The position numbers were made by a program, and so were the translations under genes. From Vitis vinifera (lineage: Eukaryota; Streptophyta; Magnoliopsida; Vitales; Vitaceae), in assembly GCF_030704535.1 (NCBI RefSeq), contig NC_081809.1:1224501-1288500 (forward strand): 64,000 nucleotides of DNA, given 5' to 3'. Positions 21,047 to 33,318 of this stretch are shown here, piece by piece (within the stretch, counting starts at the first letter, position 1; every line of letters starts with the position of its first letter). A model generated the notes under the pieces. That model did no database searches. It saw nothing but the letters and a program-made list of their open reading frames with translations, and was not told where the DNA came from.

Positions 21047-23397
21047 TTTCTTATAATTGTATTTAATAATTACGCTTTTAACTTAAATTAAAAGACAAAA
21101 ATTAATGACGTCCTCTACAGTAACAAAAGGACCATTTTAAATGTAAATTTAACTATTTTGCCCCCAAATCTCCAACCTGCAGCCAAGGGTGATGTTTAAA
21201 TTTGTTGGCAGAGGAGTGGTTCAATGGGACCTATAACAGCTGCTAATAATAAATAAAAAGACCTAATTCTGTACAAGAGAGGTTTTATCAAGTCAAAATG
21301 TACAGGAATCAGATCAAACCACACAGACAAAATTAAAGAAGCCGCTGTGCATTTGTCAAATCAATGTGGTGTCTTTTTCTGTTAAGGGTAGAAACAATCA
21401 CATAGATGTGATTTAAACTATAGCATAGTTCTTTGACAGGAGGCCAACAACTACACATTAATGTTGATAAGGGCTGTCAATATCATATAAGAATTACGAA
21501 AAAAAAAATTAATATATTTTAAAATTATTTAATTTTTATATAATAATAAAAAATAAGGAAAATAAATTTGAAGAAATCTATAACCTTCAAGTATTTTACT
21601 TTGAATTTATTTTTTATTTCTTTTTAACTTTTTTCTTCAAATTTTTTGAGAATCAAATATAACCTAAAGTTATTAATCAATGCTTTTATAAGATCCCAAT
21701 ATATTTGGTTGATCAGAGGTATCAAAGAAAGAAAAAAATTATTTTTTTATATTTAATTTTATTATGAAATAAATGAAAAGAAAGTAAATCTAATTAAATT
21801 TAATAAGAAATTTATATATTTTTAAATTATTTAATTTTATATAATAGATAAAAATATAAAATGAGTTTGAAATAAAAAATAAAAATAACTTATTAATTTT
21901 AAATTTATTTTTTATTTTTCTTCATTTCCATATTTTCTCTTAAACTTTCCCCAAGCAAAAATAATCCTAATAATTTTTCTTCAAACCTCCAAAAGACCCA
22001 CATTTAACTCTACACAAGCAGTGCAAGAAACCTACTTTCTTGCACATTCTGCTAGATGTTTCTAAACAAAAACATTGTTCAAGAACTTGAAAAGCCTTTG
22101 GCGTGTACACAAACCATAATAATTCAAATAGAAGGTGCTTTTTTTTTTTTCCAAGTTTATGCTCAGAATAAACCTCCACCATAAGTAAAGTTTCACATGC
22201 TGAAGAAAGGGGTGTCTCTGCTTCCATCTCCTGCACCATGTGAAAGAACCTAACCCATGAGCTCCTCCCCCCTCCCCCCTCCCCCCTCCCCCCTCCCAAC
22301 CTCAACACGAATCCATCATGTGTCATTATGATAAAGAGATGGGGCAAGAATCTGGAAGCAACAACCTAATCAACCAAAGCTTAATATTAGGCTGCGGTCC
22401 CTCCGGGAAGGTTAGGCCTGGATATAAATGTTGCTTGGTAACTTTCAATCCACTCATTCCTCTCTGTCAGACCAATGCAACAAAGGAAAAGGGTGGTGCA
22501 CTACTATTCCTAGTCTGTCTTCTTCCCTGAAATAAAACTATTTTTAAATAACATTTTTTAAATTGTTTTGGATTGTTTTCTTATAACTGTTTTAAAAAAT
22601 AATTAAAAGAAAAACACAAATAAAAATTATTCTAAAAATATATGTAAAAACGTGAAAAAAAAACATGTTAAATTCTGAACTGATTTTTATTTTACAAAAT
22701 ATAAGATACCAAATTTTAAAAATTATTTTCAAAAACTATTTTTTCAAAATAAATTTCAAAAACACTTCTTAAAGGAAGCCTAATAAATGAGCTAGTTTCT
22801 ATTTTTAAGTTACTGCATTGAATTCAGTCCATGCGGTATCCCCCATTTGTTTGAATTTTGAACAGTCGTCTGGGTTGGGTTCGTTGGCAGTTGCATCAAT
22901 TAAAATATTTACTTTGTATGCAGAAGCACGGACGACACAGTAGCTACTAATTCAGTCTTTTTACTAGGGTTTTCGCCTCAATTTTCTACTCCCAGTAGGC
23001 CTTAATCACATCCTGCTTTCACGGGTTGGTGGTGAGATTTTGCAGGGCCATCAATGTTCTCTACACTCAATCCATGCTTTAAATTTTTCACCAAAGTTTG
23101 GTCCATAGAAGGGTATGTTTAACAATACTACTGTTTCTGGTGTTATCGTCATCTTTGCTTTTTGTTTGATGGTAAGAAAGCTCAAAAACCCTGGCCTTGA
23201 ATCTTGATTCTTCCTCCCCCTTTGTAGCCCATTGCTTATATGATCCAAGAATAGAAAAGGGTCCTTTTCATCTTTCCTTATAGGCTGGTTTTCGTGAATA
23301 GAGAGTTAGAGAAAGGCCTCATTTTCATATCTATGGTATTTCAAAATTTCTGTTTTGATTTTGAAGTTCTTCCATACACTTACACACCAACTCTTTC
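21047..23397. other. AT-rich intergenic region upstream of the GDSL gene
   Basis: No gene was recognised in about 2.3 kb. Degenerate AT-rich blocks (21500-21580 and 21800-21880) resemble each other and look like decayed small transposons. A C-rich repeat at 22264-22297 is listed separately. The right end should contain the GDSL promoter. Confidence 0.45.
22264..22297 (-). repeat. C6T tandem repeat, G-quadruplex-capable on the minus strand
   Basis: Four CCCCCCT units followed by CCC. The minus strand has five G runs (GGG, then four GGGGGG) separated by single A, an excellent intramolecular G-quadruplex pattern with one-base loops. It lies about 1.26 kb upstream of the GDSL gene. Confidence 0.85.
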
Positions 23398-23404
23398 TAT
23401 ATAA
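23398..23404 (+). promoter_or_regulatory. Possible TATA box of the GDSL gene
   Basis: TATATAA lies about 150 bp before the chosen ATG (23554), implying a 5' UTR of roughly 120 bases. Confidence 0.5.
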
Positions 23405-23553
23405 TCTAATAGTCTTTGTAGGCAAATTCATTCAAAGCATTCTTCTATGCATCATTGTGTTCTTCAGTTCCTCCTTCCACTTTTTGGTTCTTCCTTTCAC
23501 CTTTTTTGGCTGCAGATCCTGTGTTTATAGTATCGCTCAGTAGATTTTGGGCT

Positions 23554-25279
23554 ATGGGTGCTCTCTCAAATAGAAAAATCACACTCAGGATTCTATTTCC
23601 AATATCCACTTTCCTGGTCTTCTTGTTAAGTCCTTGTTTGGCAGGGAATGTTCCTGCAAATTTCGTTTTTGGGGATTCTTTGGTGGATGCGGGAAACAAC
23701 AATTACATTGTATCTCTTTCCAAGGCCAATTACATACCAAATGGGATTGATTTTGGGAAGCCAACAGGAAGATACACAAATGGAAGGACAATAGTGGACA
23801 TTATAGGCGAGCTCTGTTCCTTTCTTCTTTCACTTCTGCTTGATTCTATCTGTCATAGATTTTTTGAACTAATGGGAATGCTCATATCATTTGTTCTTCT
23901 TCTTCTAAATTTTCACCCACCAGGTCAGAAAGTGGGCTTCAAAGATTTCACTCCTCCTTACTTGGCTCCAACCACAGTTGGAGATGTTGTCCTCAAGGGT
24001 GTCAACTATGCTTCTGGTGGAGGAGGAATTCTTAATTACACTGGGAAGATCTTTGTAAGATCTCTGCTCTTCTTAATTGCAAGTTTTTGAGCCTTAAATT
24101 TTTCTGATTATATGTTCTGTAAGCAAATTGATGGGGTCTAGTCTAACTTTGAAGCTTCAAACTCTGATAGTGATTTAACGTGTATTAAGTGCCTTCAGTT
24201 TGTCAGAAATAAATGTTGTATGCAGAAAAAAAACTGATGGGCATTGAGTATTTGATTGACTCATAGGGTGGAAGAATCAACTTGGATGCACAGCTTGACA
24301 ACTTTGCAAACACAAGGCAAGACATAATCTCAAGAATTGGTGCACCTGCAGCTCTGAAGCTGTTCCAAAGGTCTCTGTTCTCAGTTACAATAGGCTCCAA
24401 TGACTTCATCAATAACTATCTGACACCTATCCTCTCAGCAGCTGAGCAGAAGCTGGTCTCTCCACAAACCTTTGTGGGCACCATGATTTCAAGATTCAGG
24501 CTTCAACTTACAGTAAGAAAAAAAAAAACACCCACCTTCGGCTTAATGGATTCAGCCAAGAACCTTTCTAATGGATTTGGACTGCCTGCAGAGACTCTAC
24601 AGTTTGGGGGCGAGACGGATCATTGTGGCAAATGTTGGACCGATTGGGTGTATCCCATATCAGAGGGATACAACCCCAGGTGTAGGAGACGACTGTGCTT
24701 CCCTTCCGAACCAGATGGCCCAGTTGTTCAATACGCGGTTGAAGAGCCTAGTAGCAGAGCTCAGCACAAGTCTTGAAGGCTCAAAATTCGTGTATGCAGA
24801 TGTGTACAACATTGTGGACGATATCATCCAGAATTATGAATCATTTGGTTTGTAAACTCTTTTCTTTTGGTTGATTTACATAGCAATATGTCACAACCTG
24901 CTCAAAATGATCACCCACTTGAGTTTTATAAGGGAGCAGAAAGCTTCTTGCTGCCATAAGCCGTGTTGAGAAACACCTAAGTCCGTGACAATTAGCTTCC
25001 ATTTTTTCTTTTTTCTTTTTTGAGATTAAATGCAATTTTTTTTTCTCTTTTATAGGTTTTGAGAATGCAAATTCGTCGTGTTGCTACATTGCTGGGCGCT
25101 TTGGGGGTCTAATCCCATGTGGGCCTCCGTCTAAAGTTTGTTCAGACAGATCAAAGTATGTGTTCTGGGATCCATACCATCCTTCTGATGCTGCTAATGA
25201 AATCATGGCCACTCGGCTACTAGGAGGCGACTCTGATGACATTTGGCCAATGAATATTCGCCAACTGATTCAATCCTAG
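23554..25279 (+). CDS. GDSL esterase/lipase
   Basis: Five exons: 23554-23806, 23924-24054, 24267-24512, 24592-24847 and 25056-25279, giving 369 residues. The ATG at 23554 starts a hydrophobic signal peptide ending near residue 30 (LLSPCLA). Block I is FVFGDSLVDAGNNN with catalytic Ser42, block II is NYASGGGGIL, block III is the oxyanion GSNDFINN, and block V is DPYHPSD with Asp334 and His337 completing the triad. Plant GDSL lipases are secreted SGNH hydrolases acting on cutin, lipids or other esters; the substrate cannot be inferred. Intron 1 starts ATAG|GCGAGC and ends CACCAG, so it is a GC-AG intron. A GT donor there is not possible while keeping the conserved VDIIG-QKVGF junction. The other introns are GT-AG. 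The gene appears intact. Confidence 0.93.
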
Positions 25280-25868
25280 TCTCTGCAGTGGAATCCATGG
25301 ATTCATAGGATCATTGAAGCAAAAAAAGTAATAGAAAAATAAGAAGTCTTCCCTTTTTGATCGATGATAGCGCAAGTTCAATAGAAAATTTGTCAATGAT
25401 ATTGGGGCCTTCCATTCAGTATAAGCATTGTCTTTGGCCCTGCTAATTATTGATTATTATTGATATGTAATACTATTCAACATTTCCCATAGTGGTTATT
25501 ATAAGAGTCTTACGTCTTTTTCTTTAGTCAACCAAAATAATAATAATAATAATAAATTAAAATTCATTTCTCAATGATGGTGAGATGATCCAGAAGTGTC
25601 ACAAACCACTCAAGCTCTCACTGAGTTGACCTCTATCCATTTTTGCTGAAATTTGAATCTATGATCTAATCCTGATGCCATTGGTTAGGATTAAGGACTT
25701 AGACACTTCATTCGAAAATTAATAATTGTCAATAATTGCATGTGGCACATCCATTTTGGGACCTTGAATTATCCCAAGATTTATAATGATGCCTCATCAT
25801 CTCCAACCTTACATACACATTTCAAAATTAATTTTCACATGTCATATTTTCCATTGTTAAATCTCTAA
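25280..25868. other. GDSL 3' UTR and intergenic DNA
   Basis: A short AATAAT microsatellite lies near 25537-25556. No gene was recognised before the Harbinger-like element. Confidence 0.5.
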
Positions 25869-26799
25869 GGGGTGTTTGGTACCTTGGGGAATGAAAATGA
25901 ATATTTTGTTTTCATTTCTATTTTTTAGTGGATAGAAATGAATTTGATTATTCCATTTCTAGCATTTAGATGAACTTAGGAATGCAAAATTGAAATGATT
26001 ATTTGTTTTCATTCCGATGTTTGATAATAATAGGAATAAAAATGAAAAATAAATAAATTTACAATAATATCATTTCATATAATTTAAAATAATTTTTTTA
26101 AAAAATAAAATTTGAGAGTTTTTTTGTTATTAAATAATAATACTAATATATATATATATATACTCAATAAATAAAAAATTAACCATAAAAAATCATATAA
26201 CCCTAATGTACAAATATTCCATTATTATTTTTATTAAAAATTCGAATAATTTGTCATGCTTAAGTAGTTATAAAATTATATTTTACCAAAAAAAATATTT
26301 ATTATAATATTTAAATTCTCAAAGCTGGCAAATGTTTTTCCTATTTCCAAAGGAGGAAATAAAAGAATTCAAATTTCATTCTAATTTTCAACAAGTATCA
26401 TATCCAAAATTATAATATTTAAATTAAAAATTAAATTTTTTTTTCTAAATATCGTGAAAGGTTTGATTGATTCAGTTTAAGAGAATCACTTGTTGCATAA
26501 AAGTAGATGATGAATGAGTTTCTAACTTTGCAAAAAAGATAAACATTGGGCTTGAAGAATGAGATAAGAGGGTAAAATAGTAAATTTGAGTTATTTTATA
26601 TTATTAAATGGGTTAAATGAATCAGAATAGTACCTACTTTTGATGAATTCAAATTCGACTTATAAGTTGGATTTGATTTTTACATGAATAATTTTTCATT
26701 TTATTTTTGTCTTATTAACATTTATCTAAACATAGGAATAAAAAAAAAAATGAATGATATGTCTATTTTCACTCCTTATTCCCGTGTACCAAACACCCC
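25869..26799. mobile_element. PIF/Harbinger (Tourist-like) non-autonomous element
   Basis: The left end GGGGTGTTTGGTACC (from 25869) and the right end GTACCAAACACCCC (to 26799) are inverted repeats, perfect for 14 bp and loosely similar further in (GGGAATGAAAATG versus CGGGAATAAGGAG). A TAA trinucleotide lies directly outside both ends (25866-25868 and 26800-26802). Three-base TAA/TTA target duplications and G-rich GTTTGGTA termini are typical of PIF/Harbinger and Tourist elements. The 931-bp AT-rich interior has no transposase frame. Confidence 0.78.
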
Positions 26800-26802
26800 T
26801 AA

Positions 26803-27372
26803 AAGCATTAGGAATCATCCTACGTTGCAACCAAAATATTTACATCATACAAAAAGAAGTGACACGTGATAGTAAGAAAAAAATAAATGTTTTGATATTA
26901 ATGCCATATTATATGAAGTAAATGTACGGTAAAAATAAGCTACAAAGCAAGATTTAGGATATTAATTTTTTTTTATCTCTCTATAATCCAAGATTTTTAT
27001 TTTTCTCACTTTGTATGGTAAATTTTTTTATTTTTCAACCTACTAAACCCGCCAATATATATGCTATGAAAGACAAATTTTTCATAAACCAAAAAAAATA
27101 TGGCACGTGTGAGGCGTGGATGCAATATTACACTCAAAAACGTTGGTCAGCGATTCACGGTAAACAGTCGTGCCGTTCATGCTGAGTAATGACACTGGCT
27201 TTGCTCATTTCTATACAGATATAGCGATCACGAAATGGAGAAGAGTCAGTTACAGACGCTGTTGCGAAACGACGTCGTCCTTATCCTCTCACACACTCCA
27301 ACGCGCTATCACAATCCTCCACCTCAAGCCACCCCTTCCACCTCCCTCACCCCTACACCGATCTTACTTTCC
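26803..27372. other. Promoter region of the enoyl-CoA hydratase-like gene
   Basis: No gene is present here. AT-rich DNA changes to more GC-rich sequence near 27120. CACGTG-type cores occur at 26862 (ACACGTGA) and 27104 (GCACGTGT). Confidence 0.45.
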
Positions 27373-27381
27373 AAACCCTAA
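27373..27381 (+). promoter_or_regulatory. Telo-box overlapping the start codon
   Basis: AAACCCTAA ends on the first base of the start ATG at 27381. Telo-boxes in plant 5' leaders are associated with expression in dividing tissue. Here the position is certain but the function is inference. Confidence 0.4.
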
Positions 27382-30153
27382 TGGCTCCATCCTCATCTTC
27401 CGAAGGGCTGATACTCGTGAATCGTGAGCCGAGCGGCATCGCCTTCGTGACGATCAATCGGCCGCAGCTGCTGAACTCGCTGACCAGGCCGATGATGGTC
27501 GATCTGGCGCGGGCGTTCAAGAGCCTCGACGCCGACGATTTGGTTCGGGTCATTGTGATCACTGGATCGGGTCGGGCGTTCTGTTCCGGCGTGGATCTTA
27601 CGGCGGCGGAGGAAGTGTTCAAAGGCGATGTGAAGGACGTGGAGATCGATCCGGTGGTGCAGATGGAGCGGTGCCGGAAACCGATTGTTGGCGCCATCGG
27701 AGGGTTTGCGGTTACTGCTGGATTCGAAATTGCTCTCGCTTGTGATATCTTGGTTGCTGTTAAAGGAACCAAGTTCATCGACACTCATGCTAGGTATTTA
27801 TCTCCTAAATTATAGGTTTGCAATTTTTTTTAGACTGTTTGTTTCCCGGGGAAGTACCTTCGGTCTAGAATTCTGCCTTTTTAATTGAGGTGATTTTGGT
27901 TCATGGTTTAGTGATGTAGAGTTTGGATCTATTTGATTAGTTTACTGTTGTGTTTTATTGGTTTCTGTCCTTGTCGAATGAGGTTTGCAAACCTGTAAAT
28001 GGCAGGGGAGGCAAAAAAGATGTTGAACGTTAGATTCAAATCTTGTATGTACAGACCTTTTTAATTTATCATTTCTTACTGAATTCATATTATTAACAAA
28101 GAGGGAAAAGGCAGTTGTATCGAGAATAATGATTCAAAGCCCTGTGACAGTCTAGGCTTCCACTCTTACATGTTTAGCATTCTCTTGAACATTCTTTGGT
28201 CCAGATGAAAAATCCTTTTGAGCGTCATTTCCTGTGATATGATGGTTTTCAGCCATGAATAAGGATATGCCTTTTGTCTGGATGTAAAATTGGTGATGTG
28301 GGTGCCTTCTGATAATGTGTTTAGATAAAACTGTTCTTGCAGGTTTGGGATATTTCCTTCATGGGGTCTCTCGCAGAAGCTCTCACGGATTATAGGAGCC
28401 AACAGAGCTCGTGAAGTGTCTTTAACAGCTATGCCTGTGACTGCAGAACAAGCTGAGAGGTGGGGATTTGTGAACCATGTTGTTGAAGGAAGTGAACTCT
28501 TGAAGAAAGCTCGAGAAGTTGCAGAGGCCATTATAAAAAATAATCAAGATTTGGTGATGAGGTACAAGTCAGTTATAAACGATGGCCTCAAACTGGACTT
28601 GGGTCATGCTCTTGCTCTAGAAAAGGTAGGGTAATTTATCTTGTTAGTGGCATATTTTTAAGAAGTATCTACCTTTAATTGTTTTGGTTTGTCTTTCCAA
28701 TTGGTCTTAGCAATCAAGTTCATATGATTCTTATGACCAAGCCTTACATCTCAGTGCTCCATGCTTTTGAGGCTCTCCTTAAGTTTTTGCCCTTTCCTAT
28801 GACTTTATTTTTATCATCCAATTTTATGATTTTATTGGGTTAAAATTCATTGTATATCTTTAATGATCATGAAACCTATTTGTCGAGCTGAAGTTTTTTC
28901 CAATAATGCCTCCCTTTTTTATGATTTTGTCTTGTTAACACTTATTTAAAATTTGTTGAAAGTATTTAATGATCTCAAAAACTGTTTATTAAAGTTTGAG
29001 GTTCATGTGCATGACATTTAGGTACTAATTCCTCCATTCACTCCTTTTACCCCCTGAAACAGTGACCTAAACCACTTGCATCACATATTAATAGGCAAAG
29101 TTTGTGTTTCCTTTTAAAAAGAAGGGGCATAGTGATTGTAGTTGGTCCGTACTCCTGAATGAGTGATGGCTATGTATCTTTGGCTTTTGTTCTTTTTTGG
29201 TGTCATCAGGAACTGGGCAAACCATAGATCATGGATCTTATCAACAGGAATGGTAGTTTGGCTCTTGATGGTCATCTGCTATTGGGGCTCCATGACTCCA
29301 CAGAGAATGGGAAAAAGAGAGGATTTGGATGGTTAAAATTTAAATAACTTTGTTTTGGTTTGGGGAGAGAGAGGTGGGGCGGGTGGTGTGAAGGAGAGGA
29401 AAAATGTCTTTACAGGTATTTACTGAAAAATTCTATATGAGAAGCATGTTCATTCACAATTGGTTGCTACTCTATATGAGTGGTTATTGCTACTAGTAAC
29501 CATGGTCTTATATTTCTATGAGGAGGACAATATCTCCATTGAGATTTCCCTTCTCTACAGTTGCCCAGATCTTCTCTCTCTGATCCTTATCCAGGTGGAG
29601 ATTTCTAAATCCTTAGAAACTTCATGGGAGAGAAGTCTGGTGGAATTGTCACTTTTAATGTCTAAATAGGTTGTTGTTGATTGTTGCATAGAATTTATAA
29701 AGTTAAATCTTGTGCTATTATGGTTATATATATGTGCTTTACAGCATAAATTTTCAGATCCTAGATGCCACACACTTGTCATGCATGCATAAAATCTATT
29801 AGTATTTGGATTTAATGGTTGAATTCTTTTCTTTGTCTAGTATATATACTTGTCGATGTTTCATTTTGATTTCCATGTTTTTAACTAGTTTGACTCATTT
29901 TTTTTTCTCAAATTATCATCTATATAAAAAAGTTAACACCATATCTATCAATATCTCTGCATTCCCTGACCATTAAGACCTTGGTAGCAACATATAATTT
30001 AATTTCGCATACGATTTATTTTCTATCGCTTGACATTGTTATTTCCAGGAGAGGGCTCACAACTATTATAACGGAATGACCAAGGAGCAGTTTAAGAAGA
30101 TGCAGGAATTTATAGCAGGTCGGAGCTCAAAGAAACCTTCCCCCAAGTTGTAG
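27381..30153 (+). CDS. ECHIA: Enoyl-CoA hydratase/isomerase family protein (ECHIA-like)
   Basis: Three exons, 27381-27793, 28343-28625 and 30049-30153, giving 266 residues. Crotonase fold: GIAFVTINRPQLLNSLTRPM near the N-terminus, oxyanion-hole segment GRAFCSGVDLTAAEE, then GAIGGFAVTAGFEIALACDI with a Glu at one catalytic position. Next comes FGIFPSWGLSQKLSRIIGAN, and near the C-terminus HNYYNGMTKEQFKKMQEFIA. The sequence closely follows Arabidopsis ECHIA (At4g16210), linked to peroxisomal beta-oxidation. In the block where classical hydratases have their second Glu (PExxLG), this protein has THARFG, so true hydratase activity is uncertain. It ends SPKL; a terminal PKL is close to, but weaker than, the SKL peroxisome signal. 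Intron 2 is about 1.4 kb. The gene looks intact. Confidence 0.9.
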
Positions 30154-33100
30154 ATTCACTTCTGTTTGACTTGTAAAAATAAATTAGTTGGGCCACCAAG
30201 GGACAGAGAAATGATAAGCAACGAACTAGCCTGGTTGCCCAACTTTGTCATTATGCAATGATATTCCCAATTGGCCATTCACTGCTGTCTGTTAATAATA
30301 AGATGCTCTTGTTCAAGTTGCCAAATACACATCTGATTAGTGCAGCTGCTTCTTTTATACAAATTAAGCACGCAGAATGAACCGTATCCTTGCGAAATAG
30401 CTTTTATGCATATTTAAAGCCAATTGCACTGAGCTGGATGGTCTCTGGGCGCATTCAGTTCAGGGGCAAAGATGGGGCGGTTCTCAACTATTGGAAGAGT
30501 TGATTGTGATAGGTCAAGGGTTTTAAATTATTGTAAGACTTCATTGATAGGTTAAAGGAGTCTTGCATCATCTAGCCCAAAGAAAAATTAAGGGAAAAAA
30601 AAAAAAGATCTTCACAAAATTGTGTTGTTAAATACCAGATAGGTTGGTTTTTTGATGATTTTTCATATTCACAGCTGCGTTATCTGAGTATCCTCCATCT
30701 TGGTGCACCTTAGTATGCAATATTTATGTGTGTAGATAGAGATTAGATATTCGAAGAGGCACTTTTCGGGTGTCACAGAAGGCAGAGTTAAGGAGTTTTG
30801 AACTAATTTTGAGATATGCACGTCTCCCTCTAATGGAGGACTCTTCATGAGAAGACAAAATATCATGTAATCATGCTGATACAGTCTAATCCTTCTATAT
30901 ATCTCTTCTCCTCAGTACAGATTGCCCTTCTGATGTATTGTAATTAGTCTATAATTCCATCATGAAATCAGCTATTGAATAATCCTCCCAACGTACTTGA
31001 ATACAATTCCAAAAGCTAAAACTAGTTGCTACTTTCAAAAACGACCTCATGCCCATGTCTGAGAATTGGCTCAGGCCTAGTGGCCCAAGCTTTACACACA
31101 GCAATGGGCCATGATTGTTTAAGGAGTTCCTATTAGGAGTGTGTCATCCAGCTTACATAGGGAATGTTTGTAATGCTTTGTTAGTTAGTTTCCAGACATG
31201 CATGTTTGATGTTTAAGTGTTGTGGAGGATTGTTTTGGTTTTAGTCAGCCATTCATTAATTTTTGCTCTGTTCCTGTAGTTGTCATTTAATAATTTAATA
31301 TGATTTAATATGCTCAATGTATAACAGTGACAGCCAAAAATGTAGATTTCTGCATTCTGTTAAACCGAATGATTCAGTTGGCTTTAATACTACTCTCTTA
31401 GAGCTTATGAAATGCTTTTGGGGTGTGTAAAGAAGTGTTGCTTTCTTATTTCATGAAGCAAGCTCTATGGAGTAAATAAGTTAATTCTAAAGCATCTATG
31501 ATTTGGAAATGACTTATTGAACTAAACTTTTAGCCAACCAATTTAAGCAATGTTTACCTTCAAGGGCAACAACTACCAGGATTCAGAATTGACAGGTTAC
31601 CTATGGGGTACAAGCTGGCTGAATTCTTGAACTGGCACTCTTCTCTTTGCAGGTGAAGTTCTGATGTTTCTGCTGTACAATTCAGAATTATTTGAACTGA
31701 ATTGTCTGCTTATGATGTTTACTCTCTCTTCTTTTATCTTAATATAGTCTGTATTAACTTGAGCTTTCTTACATGTGAACATGTGACATTAAACCTGTGT
31801 TATTTGTTATGTTATACTGTTCTATTGCCTTTTATTTTCTGTTTTTTTCCCTCCTTAAATTGAGCAGAAGTCAAACAATTCCGTGTAAATGAGGGAAAGG
31901 AGGCATAGCCCCTCATGAAGGGGGTTGTGGCAGAAGAGGAGGAGGCCCATCCTTAGGAGTTAAGTCTCTTTTAACTTTGTTTCTTTCCTGGTTATGGTCA
32001 TATGCTCTCTACACTTTTGAAGATTCGCATTCCTATTCATTGACTTAATAACCTTTTGGCTTTTGCTTTTGTATGGAAGTCTTGCACTCACCATTGACTC
32101 ATAACCTTTTGTATAGAAGTCTTGCACTCAATTTTTATTTGATTAGTTTTGATAGCATGCCTCTTTTGCCTCTCATTTCATTTGAACCCTGGAAAAATCT
32201 GGAACTCATCACTTCCTGTTGCTGGATTTGTAGAAGTAGAGCAATATTATTCATTTATTTGCATTCACTTTTCTATTTGATTGCCCTAATTTCACTTGAC
32301 TGTGTCTCTCACTAGCAAATTTGGGTAGTAAGAAAAGTGGAGCACCAGTAGCATATGCCACTACCCTATTCTTATTGCTTTTGGCCACCATAGGAAGAAG
32401 CTTAAAAAATAAAGTTGAACATGAAGACTAGTGCCATTTTTTGAATAGAGTAGCTCCATTTTCTCCATATTAATGTGTCCCTTATTAGTGGGAATCTATA
32501 TCTAGGAGGCTAATTTCTTTATACCCTGTACCATTCTACTATTTCCTACCATATATTATGTTTTTATAAAGCTAGCTAACAAAAAGGGTAGAGAGAACCC
32601 CCTTCCCCTTTATTGCTCCCACCAAATATCTTAGGTGACTAGGTATTAGTGGCACAACTGGAAGCCACTGTTTCATATTCTATATGATATATATAGATGA
32701 CTTTTGCTACTATAGTATAGTTTTAGTAAATTCATATTAAATCAGCAATTGAATGGATTGAACCCCCTTTTTCAATTAATCTCCAATATATTATATTTTC
32801 TATAGGAGAAGTATTAGGAAAGTTAAGTGTCTGTTTTTAATTTGTTTTTAAAAATTGTTTTTTATTTTATAATTTAAAAAAATTTAGAAACATAATCAAA
32901 CAAGCCTATGTTTTTCTTTTATTTTTAAAAATTAGTAAAAATAATTTTTACTTATTCTCTAAAAATTGTTTTTTATTTCATTTTGTTTTTAAAAATTATT
33001 TTCAGAGAAAAATAATCAGATGATATATTATTCTATCTTTAAAATAAAATAAAATAAAAACTATCTTTAAATTATAGAACCATAAGTTTTTTGCTTATTT

Positions 33101-33277
33101 GTTTTGTTAGAAACCAAAAATAATAGTAACTTCATTAGTTATAAAATATGATAACTTTAACTCTTGAGGTTTTGTATAAATATATTAAATCATGAGTTTT
33201 AAATTTTGTGTTATATAGATGCATTTTATATATAATTTTTTTGGGAAAATAAAATATATTTTTTTAAAGAATTCTTA

Positions 33278-33318
<41 letters not shown>

